In this document: positions 1-7,803 of the stretch, one piece after another
Layout of the letters: every line of letters begins with the position of its first letter
Numbering within the stretch: the stretch's first letter is position 1
NCBI GenBank assembly: GCA_013698095.1
Contig: JACCVQ010000168.1
Coordinates: forward strand, 1-42,341
Length of the DNA: 42,341 nt
Origin: Chloroflexota bacterium
GTDB taxonomy: Bacteria > Chloroflexota > Limnocylindria > Limnocylindrales > CSP1-4
Direction: 5' to 3'
Program-made: the position numbers and the translations under genes
Notes under the pieces: generated by a model
Database searches by the model: none
What the model saw: only the letters and a program-made list of their open reading frames with translations
What the model was told of the DNA's origin: nothing

Positions 1-34
1 CGAACGGCGTCAGCTTGGCCGTACGATGAAGCAT
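1..34 (-). CDS. IS481-like transposase, N-terminal fragment at window edge
   Basis: Only the first 11 codons are in the window, starting at ATG 34-32 and reading MLHRTAKLTPF before the edge. IS481-family transposases commonly start with a short 'hydrophobic-H-x-A-x-LTP-x-GR' stretch ahead of the helix-turn-helix, and this start fits it. The catalytic DDE core is out of view, so intactness cannot be judged. The family call rests on this motif and on the TGT-type element end upstream. A different DDE-transposase family is possible. Confidence 0.5.
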   Translation of the reverse strand, partial: MLHRTAKLTPF

Positions 35-91
35 GAGAGCCCTCCGTCGGAATGGAGCTTCGACAACCCCATACCGAACACGAGGGCTCTC
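35..91. repeat. 10-bp perfect inverted repeat in the IS leader
   Basis: GAGAGCCCTC at 35-44 and GAGGGCTCTC at 82-91 are perfect inverted copies, 37 bases apart. The inner copy abuts the transposase start codon (34-32) directly. In RNA read from the minus strand they could pair into a stem that ends at the ATG, masking the start. In DNA they could be a transposase or repressor binding site. Which of these applies is inference. Confidence 0.6.
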
Positions 92-122
92 AACTTGTCA
101 ACAACGTGAGCGGGAACGACAA

Positions 123-815
123 CTAGGCGAGCGACGTGGCGGGCCGCAGGGCCGGAACCTTGACCCGCTCGGTGCTGGCCCGGGTCGCCCACACCAGCCC
201 CAGGCCGGCAAAGAGGATCGTCCCGCCGAAGCCCGCGAGGAGGGCGGCGATGCCGAGGCCCATCGTGAGGGCTGAGGCCGTGACGCTGCCGACGCCGAGC
301 TGGGCGATCAGGGCGTGGGCCGTGCCGGTCCAGATCTCGCCGCGGGCGGCAGCCTGGATGGGATCGGTCCGGTCGAAGCCGGTCCAGTAGCGTCCGTCGT
401 TGACGAACTCGTACTCGCCGGCCTTGGTGACGACCGCCCCGTCGACCACGACATCCTCAGGGATCGTCACGGTCGTCGTGGCGTTGAGGGTGTGGTAGGC
501 GATCGTCGCCATCTGGTACATGTACTCGCTGGCGGTGTTGACCAGCGGATCGCTGGGGTTGAGCTCCGACCTGTCGACGGCGAAGCCCCAATCGGTGACC
601 AGCAGCGCCATGATCTTGTTGGCACCGGCGGTCTCGCCGCGGTCCACGAGCTGGCCCTGGTCGTTGTAGCTGAGCTTGACGTTCTGGGCCGCGCTGAACG
701 CCTGGAGCGCCGTGCTGCCCTGGTTCGTCTTGTAGTAAGCAAACGCGCCGCCTGCCATGAACGCGATCCCGATGACCGCGAGCCCGATTCCGAGAACCTT
801 CAAGCGACTGTTCAC
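123..815 (-). CDS. conserved two-TM membrane protein, unknown function
   Basis: This is a 230-residue protein if the GTG at 815 is used. That start is preferred because GAGGATG lies just upstream and because the sequence from here opens with a clean membrane segment (about residues 6-28). A second hydrophobic span lies near residues 180-210. The roughly 150 residues between them would face outside and include runs such as MYQMATIAYHTLNATTTV and GRYWTGFDRTDPI. I know similar proteins only as uncharacterised. No enzyme motif is visible. It is divergent from the sigma-factor gene at 1071, leaving a 255-base shared upstream region. A longer reading from 881 adds 22 non-hydrophobic residues and is less likely. 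Confidence 0.75.
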   Translation of the reverse strand: MNSRLKVLGIGLAVIGIAFMAGGAFAYYKTNQGSTALQAFSAAQNVKLSYNDQGQLVDRGETAGANKIMALLVTDWGFAVDRSELNPSDPLVNTASEYMYQMATIAYHTLNATTTVTIPEDVVVDGAVVTKAGEYEFVNDGRYWTGFDRTDPIQAAARGEIWTGTAHALIAQLGVGSVTASALTMGLGIAALLAGFGGTILFAGLGLVWATRASTERVKVPALRPATSLA

Positions 816-889
816 AATTCCATCCTCACTGACTTCTGTCCGTTGTTTGTGACTGAGGCCAGCGTCGTCCAATCCATGCATTCGGCACA

Positions 890-955
890 GGGGCCATGGC
901 GACCCATCTCATGGCCAATGGCCCCGCCAGATGGGGGCCGAATGGCCCATGGCCG
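890..955. repeat. cluster of GGCCAT/ATGGCC repeats in a divergent upstream region
   Basis: The stretch between the gene at 123-815 and the sigma gene at 1071 holds several copies of GGCCAT and its complement ATGGCC. An exact inverted pair, GGGGCCAT (890-897) and ATGGCCCC (918-925), is among them, and further copies lie at about 935-953. It lies where promoters of both genes should be, so it may be a binding site or an RNA stem. No -35/-10 pair could be assigned with confidence. Confidence 0.4.
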
Positions 956-1070
956 CGCTCGCGGGCGGGCAGAGGAGCGCTGCGGCGTCGCGGAGCAAGC
1001 TCATCGAACAATCGGCGGCCTCGCCAGCGTCTTGAGTCACGAGGGGCAGAGTCCGAACGTCGAGAGGTCG

Positions 1071-1571
1071 ATGGCGAACGATGGGAATCAGGCGTTCGAG
1101 CGGCTCGTCGACCGCCACGCCGGAGACATTCATGGGCTGGCGGCGGCGATCGTCGGCATCGATCACGCGGGCGACGTGACGCAGGACGTCCTGTTTCTCG
1201 CGTGGCGCAAGCTGCCGAGCCTGCGCGACCCCGACCGAACGGCTGCCTGGCTCCGCCGGATCGTGGTCAACCGCTGCGTGGATCACGGTCGGCGCGCGGG
1301 CCGCGAGGTCCGGACGATCCCGATCCTCGACGGTCTTGATCCGCGCCAGCGGCGGGCGAGCCTCGAGACCACGGGTTATGATCCCGAGCTCGACCGGGCA
1401 CTGCGGTCGCTGCCGGTCGAGCAGCGGGCGGTCCTCGCCCTCCACTACGCCGCGGACCTGACGATCGCGGATGTCGCGGCAACGCTGGACGTACCTGTCG
1501 GAACGGCCAAGTCGCGCCTGAACGCGGCGCTCACCCGGCTTCGCTCCGAGCTCGGCGAGCGTCGGCCATGA
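1071..1571 (+). CDS. ECF (group 4) RNA polymerase sigma factor
   Basis: The protein has 166 residues, typical for an extracytoplasmic-function sigma factor. Region 2 spans about residues 8-75, with the core-binding and -10 helix around DVTQDVLFLAWRKL and WLRRIVVNRCVDHGRR. Region 4 spans about residues 107-160, with the helix-turn-helix TIADVAATLDVPVGTAKSRL. There is no region 1.1 or 3. The start at 1071 is chosen because region 2 begins at once and GAGAGG precedes it; the open frame runs further upstream without family-like sequence. The stop overlaps the start of the next gene as ATGA, so the downstream membrane protein is translationally coupled and is the natural candidate for its anti-sigma or sensor partner. 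Confidence 0.9.
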   Translation: MANDGNQAFERLVDRHAGDIHGLAAAIVGIDHAGDVTQDVLFLAWRKLPSLRDPDRTAAWLRRIVVNRCVDHGRRAGREVRTIPILDGLDPRQRRASLETTGYDPELDRALRSLPVEQRAVLALHYAADLTIADVAATLDVPVGTAKSRLNAALTRLRSELGERRP

Positions 1572-3466
1572 CCGATCGCGAAGACGACCTCGACCGCCGG
1601 CTCCGCCGTCACTACGCCGCGTTGCCCGGATCTGCGCCCTCGGCGGTCGTCGACGACGCCCGGGTCCGGATTGCAGCCGGGGGTCGGCGACGGAGCGTGT
1701 GGCCGATCCGGCTCGTGGCCGCGGTCGCATCGCTGGTGGTTGGTGCGATCGCAATGGTCGGCGCGCTCCCGGATGTCGCGCCGCGACCGCCGAGCCCGTC
1801 GTCGGTCGCATCGCCAGCGGAGACGCCATCGGCCGTTGCGTCAGCTTCCTCCATCGCGCCGGCCACCGGCCTCGTCACGGGAGTCGTGGCCCAGGTCGTC
1901 CAGCCGTTCTCGATCGTTCCCGATCGCGACGTCGAGGCGGGACAGCGAGTCTACGTGGTCGAAGGGCCGACGGAGCACGAAGGCAGCCCGTCCTACCTGA
2001 TCCAGCACTGGGGCGATCTCGAGCAGGGGCTCCGGCCCGACTCGGACTTCGGTTGGATCGACGCTGACAAGGCGTCGTCGTCGCTTCGGCCGGTGACCGT
2101 CAGATGTCCGGCTGGCGTGTCGAACCTGGCCGCGATCGCCGCCCTCCAGCCATTCGAGCGTTTCGTCTGCGTGGGTCGAGAGGAGATCGTCCTCGGCCCC
2201 GTGACGACCCGTGAGCATCACGTCGGGACGTCCTCGCCACTCAGGCTGTCGGGCGACGGCAGCGTCGACTTCCTCACCGCGGTCCCGTACGTGGTTGCGT
2301 CCGCGGTGTCGCCGCTCGATCGAGACAGCTGGTACGAGGTGACGGGTCACTACGACGACCCGGGCTGCCCGGGCGAGGCCGATCTGGTGGCCCGTGCCCG
2401 TTGTCGCCAGCAGTTCGTCGTGACTGCGGCAGCCCCCAGGAAGGCTCCGCCCATGTTCCTGGACGGGACGTGGCGACGGATCGCCGAATCGCCACTGTCC
2501 GGTCGGACGGGTTCCGCAAGCGCCTGGTCGGGGAGCGAGGTCCTGATCTGGGGCGGTGACGCGTTCGACGGAGCCACGAGCCAGTACGAACCGGATGGCG
2601 CGGCATACGACCCGGCCGCGGATCGCTGGCGTCGACTGCCCGCGGCGCCGCTCAGCGGGCGCGTCGCCGCATTCGGCGCGTGGACAGGGTCGCGGTTGCT
2701 GGTCTGGGGCGGCTACGAGCGGAAAGGCGACGTCGAGACGCCGACGCTCGATGGTGCCCTGTTCGACCCTGTCAGCGGGCGCTGGGAGCCGATCCCCGCG
2801 GCACCGCTCGACCCAAGCCCGGCGTCAACGAGCGCCACGTGGGCGGGATCGGAACTGGTCGTGTTCTCGGCGGGCCTGAAGTCCGGGGCCGCGTTCGACG
2901 TCGCGACCCGCCGCTGGCGGACAATCGAGCCGCCACCGCTGGACGCGGGGGGCACGAACGTGCCGGGCCTCGTCTGGACCGGCACCGAGCTGTTCGTCCT
3001 CGCCGCCCCTGTCGACGACGTCGACACCTCAATGGCGTGGGCGGCCGCATGGAATCCCGCGACTGATCGGTGGCGGCCCCTTCCGGAGCCAGGCTTCCGA
3101 TCGATGCAAAGCGGACCGCTGGTTTGGACCGGCGAAGAAATGGTCGTCCTCTATGACGCGAACCGCGCGTTCGACCCGGTCAGCGAAGTGTGGCGGACGC
3201 TCGACAACGCGTGCGGCGCGGCGGCCGGCCGCGTCTGGACCGGCCGGTACACGATCGAATACGGGACGGCCTACGAGCCGGCCACGGAGACATGCCGGAA
3301 CCTGCCGCTCGAACCGGAGCGCCCCGGCGGCGGCTACCGCGAATTCGGAGTCGACGTCTGGACCGGCACCGAGTTCATTCGCTGGAGCGGCGGGAATGGG
3401 CTTGACGGCGCATCCCGCGCCAACGACGGCGTCGCATTCAAGCCGGCGGCCGAGCCTCAGCCCTGA
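1568..3466 (+). CDS. membrane-anchored Kelch-like beta-propeller protein, putative anti-sigma/sensor
   Basis: The protein has 632 residues. A charged cytoplasmic head of about 44 residues is followed by one membrane span (about 45-67), a Ser/Pro-rich linker, an unassigned extracellular domain (about 95-290), and a C-terminal Kelch/galactose-oxidase-like propeller (about 295-625). The propeller units repeat the pattern WxGSxxLxWGG with AYDPxxxRW, for example AAYDPAADRWRRLPAAPL. Genes placed like this after an ECF sigma gene often encode its anti-sigma factor. The short head lacks an obvious zinc-binding anti-sigma HxxxCxxC motif, so the anti-sigma role is inferred from position and topology. 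The 3' end overlaps the convergent dehalogenase gene by 10 bases. Confidence 0.75.
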   Translation: MTDREDDLDRRLRRHYAALPGSAPSAVVDDARVRIAAGGRRRSVWPIRLVAAVASLVVGAIAMVGALPDVAPRPPSPSSVASPAETPSAVASASSIAPATGLVTGVVAQVVQPFSIVPDRDVEAGQRVYVVEGPTEHEGSPSYLIQHWGDLEQGLRPDSDFGWIDADKASSSLRPVTVRCPAGVSNLAAIAALQPFERFVCVGREEIVLGPVTTREHHVGTSSPLRLSGDGSVDFLTAVPYVVASAVSPLDRDSWYEVTGHYDDPGCPGEADLVARARCRQQFVVTAAAPRKAPPMFLDGTWRRIAESPLSGRTGSASAWSGSEVLIWGGDAFDGATSQYEPDGAAYDPAADRWRRLPAAPLSGRVAAFGAWTGSRLLVWGGYERKGDVETPTLDGALFDPVSGRWEPIPAAPLDPSPASTSATWAGSELVVFSAGLKSGAAFDVATRRWRTIEPPPLDAGGTNVPGLVWTGTELFVLAAPVDDVDTSMAWAAAWNPATDRWRPLPEPGFRSMQSGPLVWTGEEMVVLYDANRAFDPVSEVWRTLDNACGAAAGRVWTGRYTIEYGTAYEPATETCRNLPLEPERPGGGYREFGVDVWTGTEFIRWSGGNGLDGASRANDGVAFKPAAEPQP

Positions 3467-4164
3467 GTTGGCGCAGTGTCGCTCCGGGCCGACCCGATGT
3501 GACCCACATCGGCCCAGTTGACGCTTCTCGGTGACCGGCCGCCCAGTCGGGGAGCGAGCTTGGACCCCGGCACTTGGAGCCACGCGACATCGAAGCCGAA
3601 GGCCGCCGCCCCGGCGGCGTCCCAGTCATTCGCGGTGACGAAGGCGATCGAGGCCGGGGCGAGGCCCGTCGCGTCGACGGCCAGTTGGTAGACCGCCGGA
3701 TCGGGCTTGTAGCGCCGGACGCTGTCCACGGACAGGACGTGATCGAACACGTTGCGCAGGCCCGACCCGTCGAGTGCACGCTCGATCATCGCCTCCGAGC
3801 CGTTGGACAGGATGCCAAGCACCAACCCGGCTTCCCGAAGACCGCGCAGGACGGGTTCGGCGCCCGCCCTGGGCGGCAGCCGGTCGAACGTGCCGGCGAC
3901 CTGGTCGAGGAGAGCCGGCGCGAGCCCGAACCTCTGCCCGGTCGATGCCAGGGCGTCAGCTGTGACAACCTCGAAGTCGGCCCAGGCGCCGGCGATCGTC
4001 CGGAGCCAGGTCAGGCGGAGCTGCTCCGACCGCCACGCGGCCGCAACCTCGGCGCCACGCCCCGGCGCGATGGCCTCGCACTCGGCGTCGAGCCGACCGA
4101 GGTTCAGGAGCGTGCCGTACAGATCGAAGAAGACGGCGCCGGGACCCTTCCCCGATCGTGTCAT
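3457..4164 (-). CDS. type II (S)-2-haloacid dehalogenase, HAD superfamily
   Basis: The protein has 235 residues, the usual length for this family. These enzymes hydrolyse 2-haloalkanoic acids to 2-hydroxy acids through an aspartyl ester. Visible motifs are the nucleophile D14 in FFDLYGTLLN, the substrate-region helix WRSEQLRLTWLRT (46-58) that distinguishes haloacid dehalogenases from phosphatases, S120-N121 in ILSNGS, K153 in RRYKPDP, and motif III TANDWDAAG (177-185) with N179 and D182. The usual Ser of motif III (SSNxWD) is Thr177 here. The start overlaps the stop of the upstream acyl-CoA synthetase as ATGA, so the two are one unit. A release-and-activation route for short organic acids is a plausible joint role but is inferred. 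Confidence 0.88.
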   Translation of the reverse strand: MTRSGKGPGAVFFDLYGTLLNLGRLDAECEAIAPGRGAEVAAAWRSEQLRLTWLRTIAGAWADFEVVTADALASTGQRFGLAPALLDQVAGTFDRLPPRAGAEPVLRGLREAGLVLGILSNGSEAMIERALDGSGLRNVFDHVLSVDSVRRYKPDPAVYQLAVDATGLAPASIAFVTANDWDAAGAAAFGFDVAWLQVPGSKLAPRLGGRSPRSVNWADVGHIGSARSDTAPTQG

Positions 4165-6077
4165 GTGGGGATGGCGCGGAACTCGGCCAGCGCCTCGCGG
4201 GCCTCCTCGACCGAACCCTCGTCCTCGATGGTCGTGATGTCGCCGGGGTCGACGCCGGCCACCACGGCTCTCAGGACGCGGCGCATGATCTTGCCGCTTC
4301 GGGTCTTGGGCAGGAGGTCCACGAAGGACAGCTCGCCGATCACCGCGATCGGGCCGAGTTCCTCGCGGACGGTCGCGATCAGCTCGGCGCGGAGCGCGTC
4401 CGATGGCTCGCGGCCGGCCTTCAGCACGATGAACGCCGCGATCACCTCGCCCCGGATCTCATCGGGCCGGCCGGTGACCCCGGCCTCGGCGACGGCGGGA
4501 TTGCGCAGGAAGGCGGTCTCGACCTCGATCGTGCCGAGGCGGTGCGAGGCGATCTTGATGATCTCGTCGGCCCGGCCGGCGAACCAGACGTAGCCGTCCT
4601 CGTCGATGTGGGCGGCATCGCCGACGTAGTACGAGCCGAGGATCCGCGACCAGTAGTCGGCTTCGTAGCGCTCCGTCTCGCCCCACAGGCTCGCGATCAG
4701 GCCGGGGAACGGGCGGCGCAGAACCATGATCCCCTTCTGGCCAGTCGGGAGCTCGGCCCCATCGAGCCCGACGACCGCCGCCTCCGTCCCGGGCAGCGGC
4801 AGACCGGCCGAGCCGGGCTTGATCGGCAGCAGGCCGAGGCCGTACGGATTGCCGAAGATCGGCCCACCGGTCTCGGTTTGCCACATGTTGTCGACGACAG
4901 GGATCCGGTCCTCGAAGACCTCCTCCTGGAGCCAGCGCCAGGCGGGCTCGTTCAGCACCTCGCCAGCGCAGAAGACGCGTTCGACGCTGGACAGGTCGTG
5001 GGCCCGGGCGGGCTCGATGCCGGTCCGCATCAGGAGCCGGACGCCGGTCGGGGAGGCAAACATCCCGGTGACTCCGAGCTCCTCGACGATCGACCAGACG
5101 GCGTCCGTCGCGGGGTGGTCGAGCGCGCCCTCGTAGGCCACGGTCGTGCACCCGGCCATGAGCGGGGCGTAGACGATGTAGCTGTGACCGACGATCCAGC
5201 CGATGTCCGACATCGACCACCAGACCTCGGCCGGCCGGAGACCCATGAGCCAGCGGCCCATCGCGGCGATCTGGATCTGGTAGCCGCCGTGGGTGTGGAC
5301 CGCGAGCTTCGGTTTCGCCGTGGTCCCGGACGTGGCCAGGATGAATGCCGGGTCGTTCGCCTCCATCTCCTCGTGGCCGTCCGGTTGTCCCTCGCCGCCG
5401 GCCAGGAACGCGTCCCAGTCCATCCGCGGCGGTCCGCCCGCCGCTCTGGTGCCTTCAGGGCCGCGGTGCCAGATCACGACGTGTTCGACCGCTCCCGGAT
5501 CTGTCGCGAGGGCGGCATCGACGATGCCCTCCAACGGGACGTCCTTGCCCTTGCGGTATGTCAGATCGGCGGCGATGACCACGCGCGAGCCGCAGGCCCG
5601 GATCCGATCGCCGAGGGCGCCCGCGCCGAAGCCCGCGAACACCACAGCGTGAATCGCCCCGATCCGGAGGACGGCCAGCATGGTGGCGATGGCCTCGACG
5701 GTCGTGGGCATGTAGATCGTGACCCGGTCGCCGCGCCCTATCCCGAGCGCCCGAAGCGCAGCAGCGATCGCCCGGACCTCGTCGAGCAGCTCGCCGTAGG
5801 TCAGCGTCCGCCATCCGCCGCGTTCGTCGACCGCGATGAGGGCCGGCTGATCGCCGCGTCCGGCCGCCAGCTGGTGGTCGAGGGCGGTCCACGCCAAGTT
5901 CGTCCGGCCGCCCTCGAACCAGCGGAACGTCGGCGGCTCGTGGGTGAAGATGCGATCCGGTGGACGAAACCACGGGATGAGCTCGTCGGCGATCCCGCCC
6001 CAGAATGCCTCAGGATCGGACCTGGCGGCCGCACACAGCTCGACGAGGGGATGGCCGGCGACGCCAAACGTGGTCAT
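4161..6077 (-). CDS. acs: acetyl-CoA synthetase-like short-chain acyl-CoA ligase
   Basis: The protein has 638 residues and activates acetate or a related short acid via an acyl-adenylate. Motifs are the ATP loop TSGTTAKPK (249-257), QTETGG (400-405), the hinge region GDAAHIDEDGYVWFAGR (486-502) and the C-terminal PKTRSGK (590-596), whose K596 is the lysine acetylated in regulated homologues. Canonical AcsA proteins read WWQTETGG, whereas this one reads MWQTETGG. Because this region shapes the acyl pocket, propionate or another acid is possible. ATG 6077 is used because family similarity starts there and the longer open frame to 6299 is Arg-rich and unlike the family. It is first in a two-gene unit with the dehalogenase. 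Confidence 0.88.
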   Translation of the reverse strand: MTTFGVAGHPLVELCAAARSDPEAFWGGIADELIPWFRPPDRIFTHEPPTFRWFEGGRTNLAWTALDHQLAAGRGDQPALIAVDERGGWRTLTYGELLDEVRAIAAALRALGIGRGDRVTIYMPTTVEAIATMLAVLRIGAIHAVVFAGFGAGALGDRIRACGSRVVIAADLTYRKGKDVPLEGIVDAALATDPGAVEHVVIWHRGPEGTRAAGGPPRMDWDAFLAGGEGQPDGHEEMEANDPAFILATSGTTAKPKLAVHTHGGYQIQIAAMGRWLMGLRPAEVWWSMSDIGWIVGHSYIVYAPLMAGCTTVAYEGALDHPATDAVWSIVEELGVTGMFASPTGVRLLMRTGIEPARAHDLSSVERVFCAGEVLNEPAWRWLQEEVFEDRIPVVDNMWQTETGGPIFGNPYGLGLLPIKPGSAGLPLPGTEAAVVGLDGAELPTGQKGIMVLRRPFPGLIASLWGETERYEADYWSRILGSYYVGDAAHIDEDGYVWFAGRADEIIKIASHRLGTIEVETAFLRNPAVAEAGVTGRPDEIRGEVIAAFIVLKAGREPSDALRAELIATVREELGPIAVIGELSFVDLLPKTRSGKIMRRVLRAVVAGVDPGDITTIEDEGSVEEAREALAEFRAIPT

Positions 6078-6234
6078 GGCGCGACTCCGTGTCGGTCGAG
6101 AAAGGCGATCGCTCGATTCTACGATGGCTCTCGCGCTCCCAAGCGTACATTTCAGGAATGGCCGACATCGATGCCGAGCCCAGACGACCACACGCCGCGA
6201 CCCACGGAGGATCGGGTAAGGAAGACGCGGTCCG

Positions 6235-6609
6235 TCAGGGCGTCTCGTAGCCGACCACGCGGACCTCGACATCGCCGTCCGGTGGACCACTGAAACCAAG
6301 GGCCAGCTCCACCTCGCTGTCAGCCGCGAGGAGGTCGACCGTCAGTTGGCTCGCCTCCTCGGTTCCGTCGACCATCGCCGTAGCCTCGACCACGATTGCT
6401 CCGGCCGCCGTGCCGCCCTGGTTGCGCACGATCAGCGGCACGAGCCAGCCACCGTCCGGGCTGTCGGCCGCCCCGGCGTTGATGACCTCCGTCCGGATCG
6501 CGGCAGGACCTCGGCTCGTCAGTCCCGATACGAGCAGATAGCCCACGACACCGATGACGAGACCCGTGCTGGCGAGCAGGATCAGCCACTCGAGCCAGTT
6601 GCGCTTCAT
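6235..6609 (-). CDS. TIGR02588-family single-pass membrane protein
   Basis: The protein has 124 residues. One N-terminal membrane span (about 8-30) is followed by an outward-facing domain of about 90 residues, rich in short beta-like stretches such as WLVPLIVRNQGGTAAG and ending VEVRVVGYETP. Its start overlaps the stop of the TIGR02587 gene as ATGA, the arrangement usually seen for this family pair. The function of the pair is not known to me. The domain resembles small immunoglobulin-like or CARDB-like folds by eye only. Confidence 0.8.
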   Translation of the reverse strand: MKRNWLEWLILLASTGLVIGVVGYLLVSGLTSRGPAAIRTEVINAGAADSPDGGWLVPLIVRNQGGTAAGAIVVEATAMVDGTEEASQLTVDLLAADSEVELALGFSGPPDGDVEVRVVGYETP

Positions 6610-7547
6610 GATCCGGCCTTCTCCTGTTGATCCGATCCGCCGCCGAGCATGAGCCGCGCTGCTGCCGACCCGAATGAGGCCAGCGTCCCGAGCATCACCA
6701 CATGGCCGACCAGGGCCCGCAGTCCGAGCCCATCATTCAGGCCGAAGGACACGAGTAGGATGGCCGCGACAAGCAGTGCGACGGCATAGGCCGCGACAGT
6801 CTCCCCTGCAGGATGAGTGAGCGGGCCGCCACCGGACCGGTCCCCGGTGCTCCCGCTCGGCGTGTCGACAAGGTAGGCGATGGCCAGGCTGATCGCCAGG
6901 CTGCCGGCGACTGCCGCGACCAGGAGGGGAGTGTCAGCCTCGGACCCCAAGACCCGAACCTCGTCGGTCGGCGCCACGTTCAGTGCGAAATAGAGCGCCC
7001 CACCGGCGGCCACGAACAGCCGACCGATCGGTCCGACAGGGTCCGCCTCGCTGCCTTCCTCCGGCTCGCTCAGGACCGTCGCCGCAAGGGCCGTCCCGAA
7101 CGCGACCGGGATGGTCAGCAGGGCGACCCGACCGACCAGGGTCTGGAGGCCCAGCTCCGGCTCGAGCCGGCCGAGGATGAAGAGCATGGATGCGGCGACT
7201 GCGACCGAGAGTCCCAGGCCCTGGACAGCATCGAGCAGGAGCTCGAGCCAGGTACGCTCGCGCCGGAATCCGCTGAGTGCGTTGAACCCGACGACGATGA
7301 CGAATGCCAGCCCGAACAGCACCAACATCTTCAGGGGCGGAAGCGTCGAGCCGTGCTCCCACATTTCCATCGTCCAGAGCAGCGGAAGGCCGACGAGCAA
7401 GCCCCCGACGGCCGCTCGCACGTGATCGCGAATCGTCTCGCTGATCGGGTGAGCGTCACCACCGTCCTGGCTGGCCGGGCGATCCTGCCGTGCCGCGCCG
7501 CGTTTCGACTCCGAGCCTTGGCCACCGGCTGAAGGCTGTCGTGCCAT
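6606..7547 (-). CDS. TIGR02587 (DUF2391) family multi-pass membrane protein
   Basis: The protein has 313 residues. A polar, basic N-tail of about 40 residues precedes a set of predicted membrane helices; the first runs through AAVGGLLVGLPLLWTMEMWE, and later ones are separated by short charged loops. The start at 7547 is set by a strong AGGAGGTGGGAG site directly before ATG. The open frame continues 20 codons upstream but lacks such a site. This family is normally found with a TIGR02588 protein, which follows here by a 4-base overlap, so the two probably form one membrane complex. No transport or enzyme motif is evident. Confidence 0.82.
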   Translation of the reverse strand: MARQPSAGGQGSESKRGAARQDRPASQDGGDAHPISETIRDHVRAAVGGLLVGLPLLWTMEMWEHGSTLPPLKMLVLFGLAFVIVVGFNALSGFRRERTWLELLLDAVQGLGLSVAVAASMLFILGRLEPELGLQTLVGRVALLTIPVAFGTALAATVLSEPEEGSEADPVGPIGRLFVAAGGALYFALNVAPTDEVRVLGSEADTPLLVAAVAGSLAISLAIAYLVDTPSGSTGDRSGGGPLTHPAGETVAAYAVALLVAAILLVSFGLNDGLGLRALVGHVVMLGTLASFGSAAARLMLGGGSDQQEKAGS

Positions 7548-7740
7548 CTCCCACCTCCTGCGCAAGTGTCGCAGTCGACGGCTGCCGTCGGGTCTTCGAC
7601 GAGCCATGCCGTTCCTTCGCCCGCTCGGTCAGGCGGCGCCGGAATCGACGTCTGGCGGCTCGGGCACGGATCCGGTTCCGCTGAGGGGCGCTCGATGCCT
7701 GCCTCCTCGACGCGAATGTCGGCAGCCAGCCAAACGTCGC

Positions 7741-7756
7741 GTGCGTCGGGACGCAC
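7741..7756 (-). terminator. possible hairpin after the copper operon
   Basis: GTGCGTC (7741-7747) and GACGCAC (7750-7756) form a perfect 7-bp inverted repeat with a 2-base gap, about 48 bases downstream of the YHS gene stop on the minus strand. No T-tract follows, so it is only a weak terminator candidate. It also lies upstream of the TIGR02587 gene and could be a binding site instead. Confidence 0.3.
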
Positions 7757-7803
7757 ACGCTCGACGATGTGGCGATGCTCTCAATCGGACCGCCAGACCG
7801 TAG

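Larger units (their letters stand above)
1..104 (-). mobile_element. IS481-like insertion sequence, terminal part only
   Basis: On the minus strand the segment begins near 103-104 with TGTTGACAAG and runs into the start of a transposase reading frame at 34, which leaves the window at base 1. IS481-family ends typically begin with TGT, and the encoded N-terminus fits that family, so this is read as the left end of an IS whose body lies outside the window. The outer edge is about 19 bases from the stop codon of the gene ending at 123, so the element sits directly behind that gene. The exact boundary and any target duplication cannot be fixed because the other end is missing. Confidence 0.55.

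Noticed and set aside
315..1070. N-terminal extension of the ECF sigma frame back to 315
   Set aside because: The extension overlaps the oppositely oriented membrane protein gene, has shadow-like composition and no family similarity; sigma region 2 starts right after ATG 1071.
4158..6293. A 711-codon plus-strand open frame opposite the acyl-CoA synthetase gene
   Set aside because: It is antisense to a gene with all family motifs, is rich in Arg/Asp/Gly as expected of a high-GC shadow, and has no recognisable domain.
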